Assembly: GCA_017458105.1 (NCBI GenBank)
Contig: JAFTGC010000005.1
Coordinates: 111,824 to 166,283, forward strand
Length of the DNA stretch: 54,460 nt
DNA from: Ruminococcus sp.
Lineage (GTDB): Bacteria; Bacillota; Clostridia; Oscillospirales; Acutalibacteraceae
Direction of reading: 5' to 3'
The translations under genes and the position numbers were made by a program. The notes under the pieces are model-generated. The model was not told the DNA's origin, ran no database searches, and saw only the letters and a program-made list of their open reading frames with translations. Positions 1 to 8,052 of the stretch are shown one piece after another (the stretch's first letter is position 1; every line of letters starts with the position of its first letter).

Positions 1-213
1 CAGACTGAATTTGATGTAATTCTTAAGTCTGCAGGTTCAAGCAAGATTAATGTTATCAAGGCTGTTCGTGAGATTACAGGTCTTGGTCTTAAGGAAGCTA
101 AGGCTCTTGTTGACGGTGTTCCAAAGGCTATTAAAGAGGCTGTTTCTCAGGATGAGGCTAACACAATCAAAGATAAGCTCGAGGCTGCCGGTGCAGAGGT
201 TGAGGTTAAGTAA
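1..213 (+). CDS. rplL: 50S ribosomal protein L7/L12, C-terminal part (cut by window start)
   Basis: The first 70 codons of the window read as the C-terminal globular domain of L7/L12, ending with TAA at 211-213. The diagnostic stretch is [20 protein letters not shown] followed by [11 protein letters not shown], which is the elongation-factor-binding face of the stalk protein, and an acidic/Val-rich end (GAEVEVK). The N-terminal dimerisation domain and hinge lie upstream of the window. L7/L12 normally follows L10 (rplJ) in an operon; that part cannot be seen. A terminator follows 28 bases after the stop, so this is the last gene of its transcript. Confidence 0.97.
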   Translation, partial: QTEFDVILKSAGSSKINVIKAVREITGLGLKEAKALVDGVPKAIKEAVSQDEANTIKDKLEAAGAEVEVK

Positions 214-240
214 TTTAATTTTATATTTACTTTACTTATT

Positions 241-268
241 AAGGGTATCCGTTTGGATACCCTTTTTG
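241..268 (+). terminator. Rho-independent terminator after rplL
   Basis: AGGGTATCC at 242-250, loop GTTT-like, GGATACCCT and a T run form a perfect 9-bp stem. It closes the ribosomal-protein transcript. Confidence 0.9.
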
Positions 269-414
269 TTATATATTACAATATCTGTAAAGAATTTTAT
301 TTAATTTGCTGCTTTCTTATTGTGCATTATACTTTAAAACCGTGGCTAAATTTTGTATGCTTTTTCAATTTTGTTGTGAAGTTGTACAAATATAATATAA
401 TTGTATAAAAACAC

Positions 415-443
415 TTGATTTCTTTGTGTTCTCTTGGTATAAT
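415..443 (+). promoter_or_regulatory. Sigma-A-type promoter with no gene directly behind it
   Basis: TTGATT (415-420), exactly 17 bases, TATAAT (438-443). Start of transcription would be near 450. No coding sequence follows before the terminator at 563-588, so it may drive a short RNA. Confidence 0.6.
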
Positions 444-449
444 ATAAAC

Positions 450-588
450 AACTTAAGAACAGATTATAAATTTTGTTAAGGATTTATAAATTGTTTTAAA
501 TTTGTTTGTTTCGACTTTATGTTGTTTTGTTATATTTCATAATGTTCTTTTTTCCGGAAAATATCCCCTCATAAGAGGGGATGTTTTT
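450..588 (+). ncRNA. Candidate small non-coding RNA (about 140 nt)
   Basis: The interval is bounded by a good promoter (415-443) and a clear intrinsic terminator (ATCCCCTC 563-570, ATAA, GAGGGGAT 575-582, then GTTTTT). It contains no ORF with a ribosome site. The next gene at 690 has its own promoter at 617-645, downstream of this terminator, so the unit is separate and is not simply that gene's leader. The body is T-rich with little visible secondary structure apart from the terminator. No known RNA family was recognised. Confidence 0.4.
563..588 (+). terminator. Intrinsic terminator of the candidate small RNA
   Basis: Perfect 8-bp stem ATCCCCTC/GAGGGGAT with ATAA loop followed by GTTTTT. 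Confidence 0.8.
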
Positions 589-616
589 CGTTATTTGTAA
601 ATTTTTAATTAAACAT

Positions 617-645
617 TTGTAAATATTCTGTAATAAAATTATAAT
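617..645 (+). promoter_or_regulatory. Promoter of the GH25 lysozyme gene
   Basis: TTGTAA (617-622), 17 bases, TATAAT (640-645). It places the start of transcription near 652, about 38 bases before the chosen ATG. Confidence 0.65.
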
Positions 646-689
646 TGTATATTATTTGTGGTAAAATATTGAAAAACGGAGGTGTTAAG

Positions 690-2330
690 ATGAAAAGATT
701 AATTTCGGTAGTTGTTTCGCTTGTATTACTTGTCACTTCGGCATTTTCAGTTTCAGCGGCGGTAATCGGTGTCGGTCATAACTGCAGATTACAAAGTTGG
801 CGTTATACCAATGGTGTGCCGGATAATGTCGGTATTGCACCCAGTGGTTCATCAAATGCTTGGTCAAAGACTAAAAATGGTTTTGTTAATGACAAGGGTG
901 AGGTTATTAACGGTGCTACAATGAAGGGCGTTGATGTCAGTGAGTGGAACTATGACATAGACTGGGCAAAGGTTGCAAAGACCGATGTTGACTATGCTAT
1001 TATACGCATAGGTTACGGTGATGATTTGTCCTATCAGGATGATAAATATGTAAAGCAGAACATAAAAGGCTGTGTAAAAAACGGAATACCGTTTGGTGTT
1101 TACATATATTCCTACGCATTGAATACTACAATGGCAAAGTCTGAGGCTGCTCATGTGCTTCGTGTTCTCAAAACTGTAAAGAGTGAAATTGTAAAAGAGG
1201 TTGGCGACTATGAGTTGAATTTTCCAATTTTTTATGACCTTGAGGACAATAGCCAGGTTAATTTGGGAAGTTCATCCCTTGGTTCAATTGCAAAAACTTT
1301 TTGCAGTGCAATAAGAACAGAGGGCTATCAGTTGGGAATTTATGCAAACCTCAATTGGTGGACAAATTATTTAACCAATTCATATTTTTCTTCCTCATAT
1401 TTATATAAATGGGTTGCTCAGTATAATTCTTACTGCTATTATCCTAATCACTATGATATGTGGCAGTGTTCCAGCACAGGTTCCGTTAACGGAATAAGTG
1501 TTCCGGTTGATTTGAATTTTTGGTATAATCCGTGCAGAACAACAGATTATTCTATAAAAGGTACAACCGTTTCGCTCAACAAAACTTCTTATACAGTAAA
1601 TCGTATTTCTTCCACACAAACATTTACATTAAAGGCGAGTGTGTACTCACCATCAGGTAAAAACAGTGTGACATGGTCTACAAGTGATCAAAGTATAGCA
1701 ACCGTCAGCACAAAGGGAGTTGTTACAGTAAAAAAGCGTGGCAACTGCAAAATTTCGGCAACGGTGAATGATGGTACGAAAAAGACAGCGAAATGTACAG
1801 TAACGGTTAAACAGTTAGTTACAAAAGTCACACTTGATAAATCTGCTGTTACTTTGGCAAAAACGGGTAAAACTAAACAGCTAAATGCTACCGTAAAACC
1901 TTCTGATGCAAATAAATCTACCGTTAAGTGGTCATCAACCAATAGTAAAGTTGCCAAAGTCAGCCAAAAAGGCTTGGTGACGGCAAAAGCAAAGGGTACT
2001 TGCTATATCGTAGCAAAATCAACTGATGGCAGTAATAAATCAGCCAAATGCAAAATTACGGTTGTTAAACAGTTGGTTACAAAAGTCACACTTGATAAAT
2101 CAACTGTGGCTCTCTCAAAAAAAGGTAAAACTGCACAGCTTAAAGCTACAGTAAAACCTTCTAATGCAAATAAAGCTATCGTTAAGTGGTCATCAACCAA
2201 TACTAAGATTGCAAAAGTCAGCCAAAAAGGTTTGGTGACTGCAAAAGCAAAGGGTACCTGCTATGTATTAGTAACATCAACTGACGGCAGTAACAAATCA
2301 GCAAAATGTAAAATTAAAGTAAAAAATTAA
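690..2330 (+). CDS. Secreted GH25 lysozyme (muramidase) with three BIG2-like Ig domains
   Basis: The 546-residue product starts at ATG 690 because ACGGAGGTG (677-684) lies at the right distance and a signal peptide follows at once (MKR, hydrophobic stretch to about residue 23, VSAA cleavage region). An upstream in-frame TTG has no ribosome site. Residues about 80-280 form a GH25 barrel: GVDVSEWNYDIDWAKV at the first strand, FPIFYDLEDN with the acidic catalytic pair, LGIYANLNWW, WVAQYN, and DLNFW at the end. GH25 enzymes cleave the MurNAc-GlcNAc bond of peptidoglycan. Residues about 295-546 carry three tandem bacterial Ig-like (BIG2) repeats; the last two are nearly identical (VTKVTLDKSxV, WSSTN, KVSQKGLVTAKAKGTCY), presumably for wall attachment. 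A monocistronic unit with its own promoter and terminator. Confidence 0.93.
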   Translation: MKRLISVVVSLVLLVTSAFSVSAAVIGVGHNCRLQSWRYTNGVPDNVGIAPSGSSNAWSKTKNGFVNDKGEVINGATMKGVDVSEWNYDIDWAKVAKTDVDYAIIRIGYGDDLSYQDDKYVKQNIKGCVKNGIPFGVYIYSYALNTTMAKSEAAHVLRVLKTVKSEIVKEVGDYELNFPIFYDLEDNSQVNLGSSSLGSIAKTFCSAIRTEGYQLGIYANLNWWTNYLTNSYFSSSYLYKWVAQYNSYCYYPNHYDMWQCSSTGSVNGISVPVDLNFWYNPCRTTDYSIKGTTVSLNKTSYTVNRISSTQTFTLKASVYSPSGKNSVTWSTSDQSIATVSTKGVVTVKKRGNCKISATVNDGTKKTAKCTVTVKQLVTKVTLDKSAVTLAKTGKTKQLNATVKPSDANKSTVKWSSTNSKVAKVSQKGLVTAKAKGTCYIVAKSTDGSNKSAKCKITVVKQLVTKVTLDKSTVALSKKGKTAQLKATVKPSNANKAIVKWSSTNTKIAKVSQKGLVTAKAKGTCYVLVTSTDGSNKSAKCKIKVKN

Positions 2331-2333
2331 AGT

Positions 2334-2365
2334 AAAAGCACCGGTTTGATCGGTGCTTTTATTGC
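2334..2365 (+). terminator. Terminator after GH25 gene
   Basis: AAAAGCACCG (2334-2343), 7-base loop, CGGTGCTTTT (2351-2360). Confidence 0.9.
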
Positions 2366-2390
2366 TTATTTTTAGATTTTATATTATAAT
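2362..2390 (+). promoter_or_regulatory. Promoter of polA
   Basis: TTGCTT (2362-2367), 17 bases, TATAAT (2385-2390); directly behind the preceding terminator. Confidence 0.65.
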
Positions 2391-2450
2391 ATAAGAAATC
2401 GCTGATTAAATCGGCACCTCATTTTTAGTAATCCCGAAAGGAAAATCAAA

Positions 2451-4988
2451 ATGAAATTACTTGCAGTTGACGGAAATTCTATTCTCAACCGTGCATTTTA
2501 CGGAATCAGACCACTCACCACAAAGGATGGGCAGTTTACTAACGCAATTTACGGTTTTCTAACAATGCTTTTAAAAATTCAAGACGATGTCAACCCTGAC
2601 GCTGTTGCCATTGCTTTTGACCTAAAAGCACCTACCTTCAGGCACAAAGCATATGACGGTTATAAGAGCAATAGGAAGGGTATGCCTGAGGAACTGCATC
2701 AACAATTTCAGCCGTTAAAAGATTTGCTTGCACTTTTGGGCTATAAAATGGTTAGTATGGAGGGCTACGAGGCCGACGATATTCTCGGTACACTCAGCCA
2801 CAGTTGTTTTGAAAACGGCAACGAGTGCGTAATCGCAACCGGTGATAGAGATTCCCTCCAGCTGATTAACGACAAAGTCACCGTTCGTCTGGCATCTACA
2901 AAGGGCGGTAAAGCCAATGCTATTCTATACGATATTGCAAAAATAAAAGAGGACTACGGAGTCGAACCTCATCAACTTATCGACATAAAGGCAATACAGG
3001 GGGATACCTCGGACTGTATTCCGGGTGTTCCGGGCATAGGTCCCAAGGGTGCAGGTGATCTTATCCAACGCTTTCACGACCTTGACAATATATACGAAAA
3101 CATCGACACTATAGAAATCAGAGATGCAATGCGTAAAAAGCTGATTGCCAATAAGGAAAGTGCCTATATGAGCCGTATGCTAGGTAAAATTCGTTTGGAT
3201 GTGCCGATTGATACTGATATTACCGGCTATCTTGTCAAATGTACCGACCCTAAGAGTGCCGGTTTAATGATGGCAAAGCTTGAGTTGTTTTCTCTCATTG
3301 ACAAATTTAATCTTAAAACAGTTGAGCCAACAAAGGCTGAGCCTAAAAAGATTAAAAAATATATCTACGAAGAAACTGACGATTTTGAGCTTAGCAACCG
3401 TATTTATATATTTTGCGATAATCATGGAAAGTGGGATATTGAAAGTCTTTACATTGTTTTTGAGGATAAGATTATTAAAACTTATGATATTGAACGGGTG
3501 CTAAAAAACGATGCTGAAAAAATAGTCTACAGTTCAAAGGAACTGTTTGCATTTGCCGACAAAAACGGGTTTGAAATAAATAATATAAAATTTGATGTTA
3601 CACTGTCAGCTTATCTGCTCAATCCATCTTCCAGTTCGTATGAAATTGACCGACTTAATACGGAGTATATGGTAGAACCGTATAGCGGTGAAGATGAATT
3701 TTTGTGTAATGTTGCCGTAATGCCTGAGCTTTGCAGCCACCTCTGTGAAAAAATTAATGAATGTAACCAAAAGCAATTGTTGACGGATATAGAGATTCCT
3801 CTTGCAAGGGTGCTTGCAAGAATGGAAAACATAGGATTTGCTGCTGACAGAAAAGGTATTGAGGATTTCGGAACAGCCCTTAGTGCAGAAATTGAACAAC
3901 TAAAAAGTGATATATACAATCAGGTGGGTGAGGAGTTTAATATAAATTCTCCTAAACAACTCGGTGTGGCTCTTTTTGAAAAACTGGGTTTGCCGTGCAG
4001 GAAAAAGACAAAATCCGGTTATTCAACCAGTGCAGATGTTCTCGAGGAACTTCGCCTGCAGCATCCTGTTGTAGATATGGTTTTAAGATACAGAACCTTA
4101 AGTAAGCTTAATTCCACTTACTGCGAGGGATTGCTTAAAGTTATCGGTGATGACGGAAGAATACACTCTTCCTTTAATCAAACAGAAACCCGCACGGGAA
4201 GAATCAGTTCTACTGACCCGAATTTGCAAAACATTCCTGTACGAACAGAGTTGGGTAGAGAGATGCGTAAATTCTTCTGTGCAAAATCCGATGATGTTCT
4301 TGTTGATGCCGACTATAGCCAGATTGAACTCAGAGTGCTTGCGGATATTTCTAAAGATGAAAATATGATAAAAGGTTTTATTGATAAAGAAGATATTCAT
4401 GCAATCACAGCAAGTCAGGTCTTTGATATGCCGATAGATCTAATCACAAGCGAGCTTCGCAGTCGTGCAAAAGCCGTCAACTTTGGCATTGTTTACGGAA
4501 TAGGTGCATATTCGCTTGCAAAGGATATAGGTGTAACTAACCGTGAGGCTAAAGCGTACATTGAAAATTACCTGACACACTATAGTGGAATTGATAAGTA
4601 TATGAACGAGGTTGTAGATGAAGCGAAAAAAACCGGTTATGTTGAAACTGCTTTTGGCAGAAGAAGATACTTGCCTGAGCTTAACGCAGGCAACCGTATG
4701 ACAAGAGCTTTTGGCGAGCGTGTTGCCCGTAATGCTCCTATTCAGGGAACAGCTGCCGATATTATTAAAATTGCAATGATAAAAGTTGATAAACGGCTTA
4801 CTGATGAAAAACTTTCGGCAAGGCTGATTTTGCAGGTTCACGATGAACTTATTGTTGAATGTCCTGAATCTGAGGGAGAAAAAGTTGCTCAGATTTTGCA
4901 GGAAGAAATGGAAGGTGCGGTAAAACTCAGCGTTCCTATGGTAGCCGAGGCTTCAATAGGCAAAACTTGGTATGACGCTAAAGGTTAA
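2451..4988 (+). CDS. polA: DNA polymerase I
   Basis: 845 residues, the usual length for family A repair/Okazaki polymerase. Residues 1 to about 290 are the 5' nuclease domain, with AVDGNSILNRAFYG, GYEADDILG, TGDRDSLQLI and SDCIPGVPGIGPKGA (metal-binding acidic residues and helix-hairpin-helix). Residues about 300-460 correspond to the 3'-5' exonuclease fold, but the acidic DxE/DxxxD exo motifs are not apparent, so proofreading is probably lost, as in many Gram-positive PolI. Residues about 470-845 are the polymerase: DYSQIELRVLA (motif A), RSRAKAVNFGIVYGIGAYSL (motif B, O-helix) and VHDELIVE (motif C). Start ATG 2451 follows GAAAGGAAA. It fills gaps after RNA-primer removal and in excision repair. 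Confidence 0.97.
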   Translation: MKLLAVDGNSILNRAFYGIRPLTTKDGQFTNAIYGFLTMLLKIQDDVNPDAVAIAFDLKAPTFRHKAYDGYKSNRKGMPEELHQQFQPLKDLLALLGYKMVSMEGYEADDILGTLSHSCFENGNECVIATGDRDSLQLINDKVTVRLASTKGGKANAILYDIAKIKEDYGVEPHQLIDIKAIQGDTSDCIPGVPGIGPKGAGDLIQRFHDLDNIYENIDTIEIRDAMRKKLIANKESAYMSRMLGKIRLDVPIDTDITGYLVKCTDPKSAGLMMAKLELFSLIDKFNLKTVEPTKAEPKKIKKYIYEETDDFELSNRIYIFCDNHGKWDIESLYIVFEDKIIKTYDIERVLKNDAEKIVYSSKELFAFADKNGFEINNIKFDVTLSAYLLNPSSSSYEIDRLNTEYMVEPYSGEDEFLCNVAVMPELCSHLCEKINECNQKQLLTDIEIPLARVLARMENIGFAADRKGIEDFGTALSAEIEQLKSDIYNQVGEEFNINSPKQLGVALFEKLGLPCRKKTKSGYSTSADVLEELRLQHPVVDMVLRYRTLSKLNSTYCEGLLKVIGDDGRIHSSFNQTETRTGRISSTDPNLQNIPVRTELGREMRKFFCAKSDDVLVDADYSQIELRVLADISKDENMIKGFIDKEDIHAITASQVFDMPIDLITSELRSRAKAVNFGIVYGIGAYSLAKDIGVTNREAKAYIENYLTHYSGIDKYMNEVVDEAKKTGYVETAFGRRRYLPELNAGNRMTRAFGERVARNAPIQGTAADIIKIAMIKVDKRLTDEKLSARLILQVHDELIVECPESEGEKVAQILQEEMEGAVKLSVPMVAEASIGKTWYDAKG

Positions 4989-4990
4989 AA

Positions 4991-5025
4991 AATGGGATGT
5001 TCAATTTTGTTTTGAGCATCCCATT
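4991..5025. terminator. Bidirectional terminator between convergent polA and AEC transporter genes
   Basis: AATGGGATGTTCAA (4991-5004) pairs with TTGAGCATCCCATT (5012-5025) over 14 bp with one G-T pair. A-rich and T-rich flanks serve both strands. Confidence 0.85.
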
Positions 5026-5036
5026 CATTTTAAAAC

Positions 5037-5966
5037 TCAAGCAAATGTTTGAGAAAATGCAACAATAATCGGCATTGTAAAAAGCGAAATCAAGGTTGTC
5101 AACGAAACAAGACTAACCGAAAGCGAAACTTCTCTGTCATAGGTTGTAGCAAACATTGTTGTTGTTGCCGCCGTCGGTGCAGATGAAGCAATTACAATTG
5201 CAATCAGCATACTGCCTTTTATACCGCAAAGGTAAAGTAAAAACATCGTGCAAATAGGTATAAGCACCATTCTTAATGAAATACTCACATAACTCCATTT
5301 GTCGGTGAGAGCACTTTTAAGGTCGGCAGTTGCAAGGTGACATCCTATGATAATCATAGGCAGAGGTGTGTTGAGGGCGGCAAGGTACCCAATAGGTTCG
5401 GAGATAATCTCAGGCAGATGAATATTCAGAACCCAAAGGATAATTGCAGCAACAACACCTAGTATTCCCGGGTTGGTAGCCAGCTTTTTGGCACTAATTG
5501 ACCGAATGTTTCCGCTCATAATTACCAGCCCGTATGTCCACGAAACTATGTTGAAAACTGCAACAAAAATCGAGCCGTAAAAAACTCCTTCACTGCCCAG
5601 CAAAGCTTCCTGCAATGGCAAACTCATAAATCCGCAGTTTGAAAATACGGTCGAAAATTTTAGTATAATTCGCCTTGAAATATCCTTTTCTCTGAAAATT
5701 GCTGTTGCAACAACTATGCTCCCTATATGTACGGCAAAGCCTGCAAGAGTAGTTATCAGCAATTTGGTCAGCATATCATAGCTGAATTTTGCATCTTGAA
5801 AAGCGTGTACCATAACGCATGGTGTTACAAAATACAGCACTAGGTTTGTCATTCCCTTGACAGCACCTTTTTTGATTAGGTGCAATTTCCTCGAAAAAAA
5901 ACCTACAAAAATCAGTATGAAAAGTATCAGCACCTGCTGACCAACAGTTATAAAATTAGATAACAT
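5037..5966 (-). CDS. AEC-family transporter (auxin efflux carrier type permease)
   Basis: A 309-residue, very hydrophobic protein with about ten predicted membrane segments. The start is ATG at 5966, because AAGGTG precedes it by 5 bases; an in-frame TTG 18 bases further up would place the ribosome site inside the gene. Family features seen: N-terminal FFSRKLHLI followed by a helix with NLVLYFVTPCVMVHAF (the conserved Pro-containing helix), the repeat unit NTPLPMIIIGCHLA, and ASSAPTAATTTMFA near the C-terminus, typical of bacterial AEC permeases of malate or other small carboxylates. The substrate cannot be read from sequence. It converges with polA and appears monocistronic. Confidence 0.88.
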   Translation of the reverse strand: MLSNFITVGQQVLILFILIFVGFFSRKLHLIKKGAVKGMTNLVLYFVTPCVMVHAFQDAKFSYDMLTKLLITTLAGFAVHIGSIVVATAIFREKDISRRIILKFSTVFSNCGFMSLPLQEALLGSEGVFYGSIFVAVFNIVSWTYGLVIMSGNIRSISAKKLATNPGILGVVAAIILWVLNIHLPEIISEPIGYLAALNTPLPMIIIGCHLATADLKSALTDKWSYVSISLRMVLIPICTMFLLYLCGIKGSMLIAIVIASSAPTAATTTMFATTYDREVSLSVSLVSLTTLISLFTMPIIVAFSQTFA

Positions 5967-6227
5967 AATTACACCTTGTTTCAATATTTGTATAGGAATA
6001 ATTATACTGCTTTTTCAGCTGAAATCAAATTTAAGGGCGAATTTATTCACTTGAATTTCTCTTTTGTTTTGTTATTATTGCATAATTGATTAATTTAAAA
6101 ATGTGCATTATAGCTATAAAACTATGGGTTATTACAAAAATCATCCATTTATATTGTATTAAATTAACAATGTGTTATTTTACAAAACAACAAATATGTG
6201 TAACATTCCGAAATTTTCCTTTATAAA

Positions 6228-6256
6228 TTGACTTGTATTTTAAAAACTCATATAAT
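6228..6256 (+). promoter_or_regulatory. Promoter of the lysine-rich protein gene
   Basis: TTGACT (6228-6233), 17 bases, TATAAT (6251-6256), close to consensus, suggesting strong expression. Confidence 0.75.
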
Positions 6257-6311
6257 ATATACATAAAAGGCAGTGAGATGCCCGTTTTTAAAGAAAGAAG
6301 GTTATTCTGAA

Positions 6312-6716
6312 ATGGCAACAAAGAAAAAAGCTACAGCATCTAAGAAAGATGCTAAAGAAAATGCTGTTGAAACAGCTACAAAGGTAGCAGCTGCTACTAC
6401 TGAAAAAGCAAAAAAGGCAGAGGCTCCTAAGACAGAAAAAACAGAAACAAAAAAGACATCGGCAAAAAAGACAACTGCTAAGAAAACTCCTTCCAAGAGA
6501 GTTCCTTCTGCAAAGGCAGTGGCTCCTGTTGAAACTGAAGTGAAGTTTTTCGTTGAATACAACGGTGTTCAGGTTGCACTGGATGATGTTGTAAAGAATG
6601 TAAAAGCTGTACACGGTGCTGACGCTAAGGAGATTAACATCTACCTCAAGCCACAGGAAAACAAGGCATATTTCACAGCTGACGGCGAAGCTAAGGCTAT
6701 GGATGTTTATTTCTAA
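6312..6716 (+). CDS. Lysine/alanine-rich protein with DUF6465-like C-terminal domain
   Basis: 134 residues. ATG 6312 is chosen because AGAAAGAAGG precedes it; an upstream in-frame ATG at 6273 lies only about 17 bases after the -10 box. Residues 1 to about 72 are a low-complexity, histone H1-like tail rich in KKA, KKT and TEK repeats. Residues about 75-134 form a small folded domain (VKFFVEYNGVQVALDDVVKN, INIYLKPQENKAYFTADG) that resembles DUF6465 proteins common in Ruminococcus-type genomes; this assignment is from memory. The basic tail suggests nucleic-acid binding; the function is unknown. It stands alone between its own promoter and terminator. Confidence 0.75.
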   Translation: MATKKKATASKKDAKENAVETATKVAAATTEKAKKAEAPKTEKTETKKTSAKKTTAKKTPSKRVPSAKAVAPVETEVKFFVEYNGVQVALDDVVKNVKAVHGADAKEINIYLKPQENKAYFTADGEAKAMDVYF

Positions 6717-6739
6717 GTGCTAAGTCCAAGGTTGACATA

Positions 6740-6765
6740 AAGCCACTGTTTAGTGGCTTTTTTTC
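6740..6765 (+). terminator. Terminator after lysine-rich protein gene
   Basis: AGCCACT (6741-6747) and AGTGGCT (6752-6758) with a TTTTTTT tail. Confidence 0.9.
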
Positions 6766-6799
6766 TATCATTTTATTTGATTAACTTTTTTATATTTTA

Positions 6800-6828
6800 T
6801 TGTTTAATTGAAAAGTATATGCTATAAT
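6800..6828 (+). promoter_or_regulatory. Promoter of the zinc-ribbon repeat protein gene
   Basis: TTGTTT (6800-6805), 17 bases, TATAAT (6823-6828). Confidence 0.6.
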
Positions 6829-6875
6829 AGTTCCGTGTTATTATACTCAGAAATATTTGTATTCGGAGGTAATTT

Positions 6876-7922
6876 ATGATTTGTAAAAAATGCGGCAAAG
6901 AAATTGCAAACGATGCTCGTTTTTGTACCGCGTGCGGTGCTCCTGTTGCACAGGAACCTTTAAATAATAAACCGCCTGTAGGACAACAGCCAGCAAACGG
7001 CAGTGTACCGCCAGTAGGACAACAGCCTGCGAACGGCAATGTACCGCCAGTAGGACAACAGCCTGCAAACGGCAATGTACCACCTGTAGGACAACAGCCA
7101 GCAAACGGCAATGTACCGCCAGTAGGACAACAGCCAGCAAACGGCAATGTACCACCTGTAGGACAACAGCCAGCAAACGGCAATGTACCACCTGTAGGAC
7201 AACAGCCTGCAAACGGCAGTGTACCGCCAGTAGGACAACAGCCGGCAAACGGCAATGTACCACCTGTAGGACAACAGCCTGCAAACGGCAGTGTACCGCC
7301 TGTAGGAGAGCAACCGGTGAATCCTGTTGCAGGTCAACCTATTCCGCCACAGCCTAATGCTGTTGCAAATACTAAGAAGTTCAACTGGAAACCTCTTGCT
7401 TTCGGAGGTGCAGCACTTGTTGTAGTTGCTATTGTTGTTGTAATAATTGTAAAAATTATTTCTAATACCGGTGTTAACGGTGTTTTAAATAATTTTGAAA
7501 AGGCTATTAATAATCAAGACGGCGACGCTCTTGAAAAATGTTTCCCTGATTTTGTTCTTGAGGATAAGGATGCAGATGATTTATTCTCAGAGTTTGTTTC
7601 TAGTGATTCACAGTATTTAGATGATTTAGAAATTGACTTTTCACTCGATGATCAAGAGGATGTAACCGATGAAGACTGTGACAAGAGCTACAGTGATGAA
7701 TCATGGGCTGAATACATAGAGAGCTACTATGAAGATCACTTTGATGATTATGAAGGAGAGTCGATTGAAGCTGTTGTTCAGGCAGATGCAGATATCGACA
7801 TTGATACAGGCAACTCTGCGGCAAATATTTTTGCAAGTGCCCTGATTGATGATGCTTCCGCAACATTTACCTTTGTAAAAGTTGACGGCAGCTGGTATAT
7901 TTTTGATTTGAAAATGAACTAA
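6876..7922 (+). CDS. Zinc-ribbon membrane protein with Pro/Gln-rich 12-residue repeats
   Basis: 348 residues, start ATG 6876 after GGAGG. Residues 1-25 are a zinc ribbon (CKKCG then CTACG), expected in the cytoplasm. Residues 33-140 are nine consecutive copies of the 12-mer PPVGQQPANG(N/S)V and one degenerate copy, a flexible linker. A membrane segment lies near residues 172-195 (AALVVVAIVVVIIVKII). The remaining about 150 residues are very acidic (DDLEIDFSLDDQEDVTDED) and probably face outside, with a fold perhaps like the small DUF4878/NTF2-type domains found behind such anchors (inference). Zinc-ribbon/TM/extracellular proteins are common in Firmicutes and usually of unknown function. Own promoter and terminator. 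Confidence 0.8.
   Translation: MICKKCGKEIANDARFCTACGAPVAQEPLNNKPPVGQQPANGSVPPVGQQPANGNVPPVGQQPANGNVPPVGQQPANGNVPPVGQQPANGNVPPVGQQPANGNVPPVGQQPANGSVPPVGQQPANGNVPPVGQQPANGSVPPVGEQPVNPVAGQPIPPQPNAVANTKKFNWKPLAFGGAALVVVAIVVVIIVKIISNTGVNGVLNNFEKAINNQDGDALEKCFPDFVLEDKDADDLFSEFVSSDSQYLDDLEIDFSLDDQEDVTDEDCDKSYSDESWAEYIESYYEDHFDDYEGESIEAVVQADADIDIDTGNSAANIFASALIDDASATFTFVKVDGSWYIFDLKMN
6972..7307 (+). repeat. In-frame 36-bp tandem repeat array (nine units plus a partial tenth)
   Basis: From 6972 to 7295 is exactly nine 36-base units; a tenth degenerate unit begins at 7296. Units differ almost only at synonymous positions (CCG/CCA/CCT, GCA/GCG) and at the Asn/Ser codon. The array lies wholly inside the zinc-ribbon gene and keeps frame, so copy-number change would alter linker length without breaking the protein. 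Confidence 0.95.
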
Positions 7923-7929
7923 ATTTAAT

Positions 7930-7966
7930 ACGGGTTGTATCATTGCGGTACAGCCCGTTTTTATTT
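7930..7966 (+). terminator. Terminator after zinc-ribbon repeat gene
   Basis: ACGGGTTGTA (7930-7939) pairs with TACAGCCCGT (7949-7958), followed by TTTATTTT. Confidence 0.85.
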
Positions 7967-7976
7967 TAATCTTTAC

Positions 7977-8005
7977 TTGCCAATATCTGTGTAATTATAT
8001 ATAAT
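7977..8005 (+). promoter_or_regulatory. Promoter of dnaE
   Basis: TTGCCA (7977-7982), 17 bases, TATAAT (8000-8005). Confidence 0.65.
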
Positions 8006-8052
8006 ATAATTAGCCGAACAAGGCAAATTGATAATAAAATACGGTGATAAGA

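Noticed and set aside
6972-7307. 36-bp repeats as a possible CRISPR array
   Set aside because: Units follow each other without spacers and encode an in-frame Pro/Gln-rich linker.
6797-7337. Long open frames on the strand opposite the repeat array
   Set aside because: They are translations of the same 36-bp repeats in other frames, without ribosome sites.
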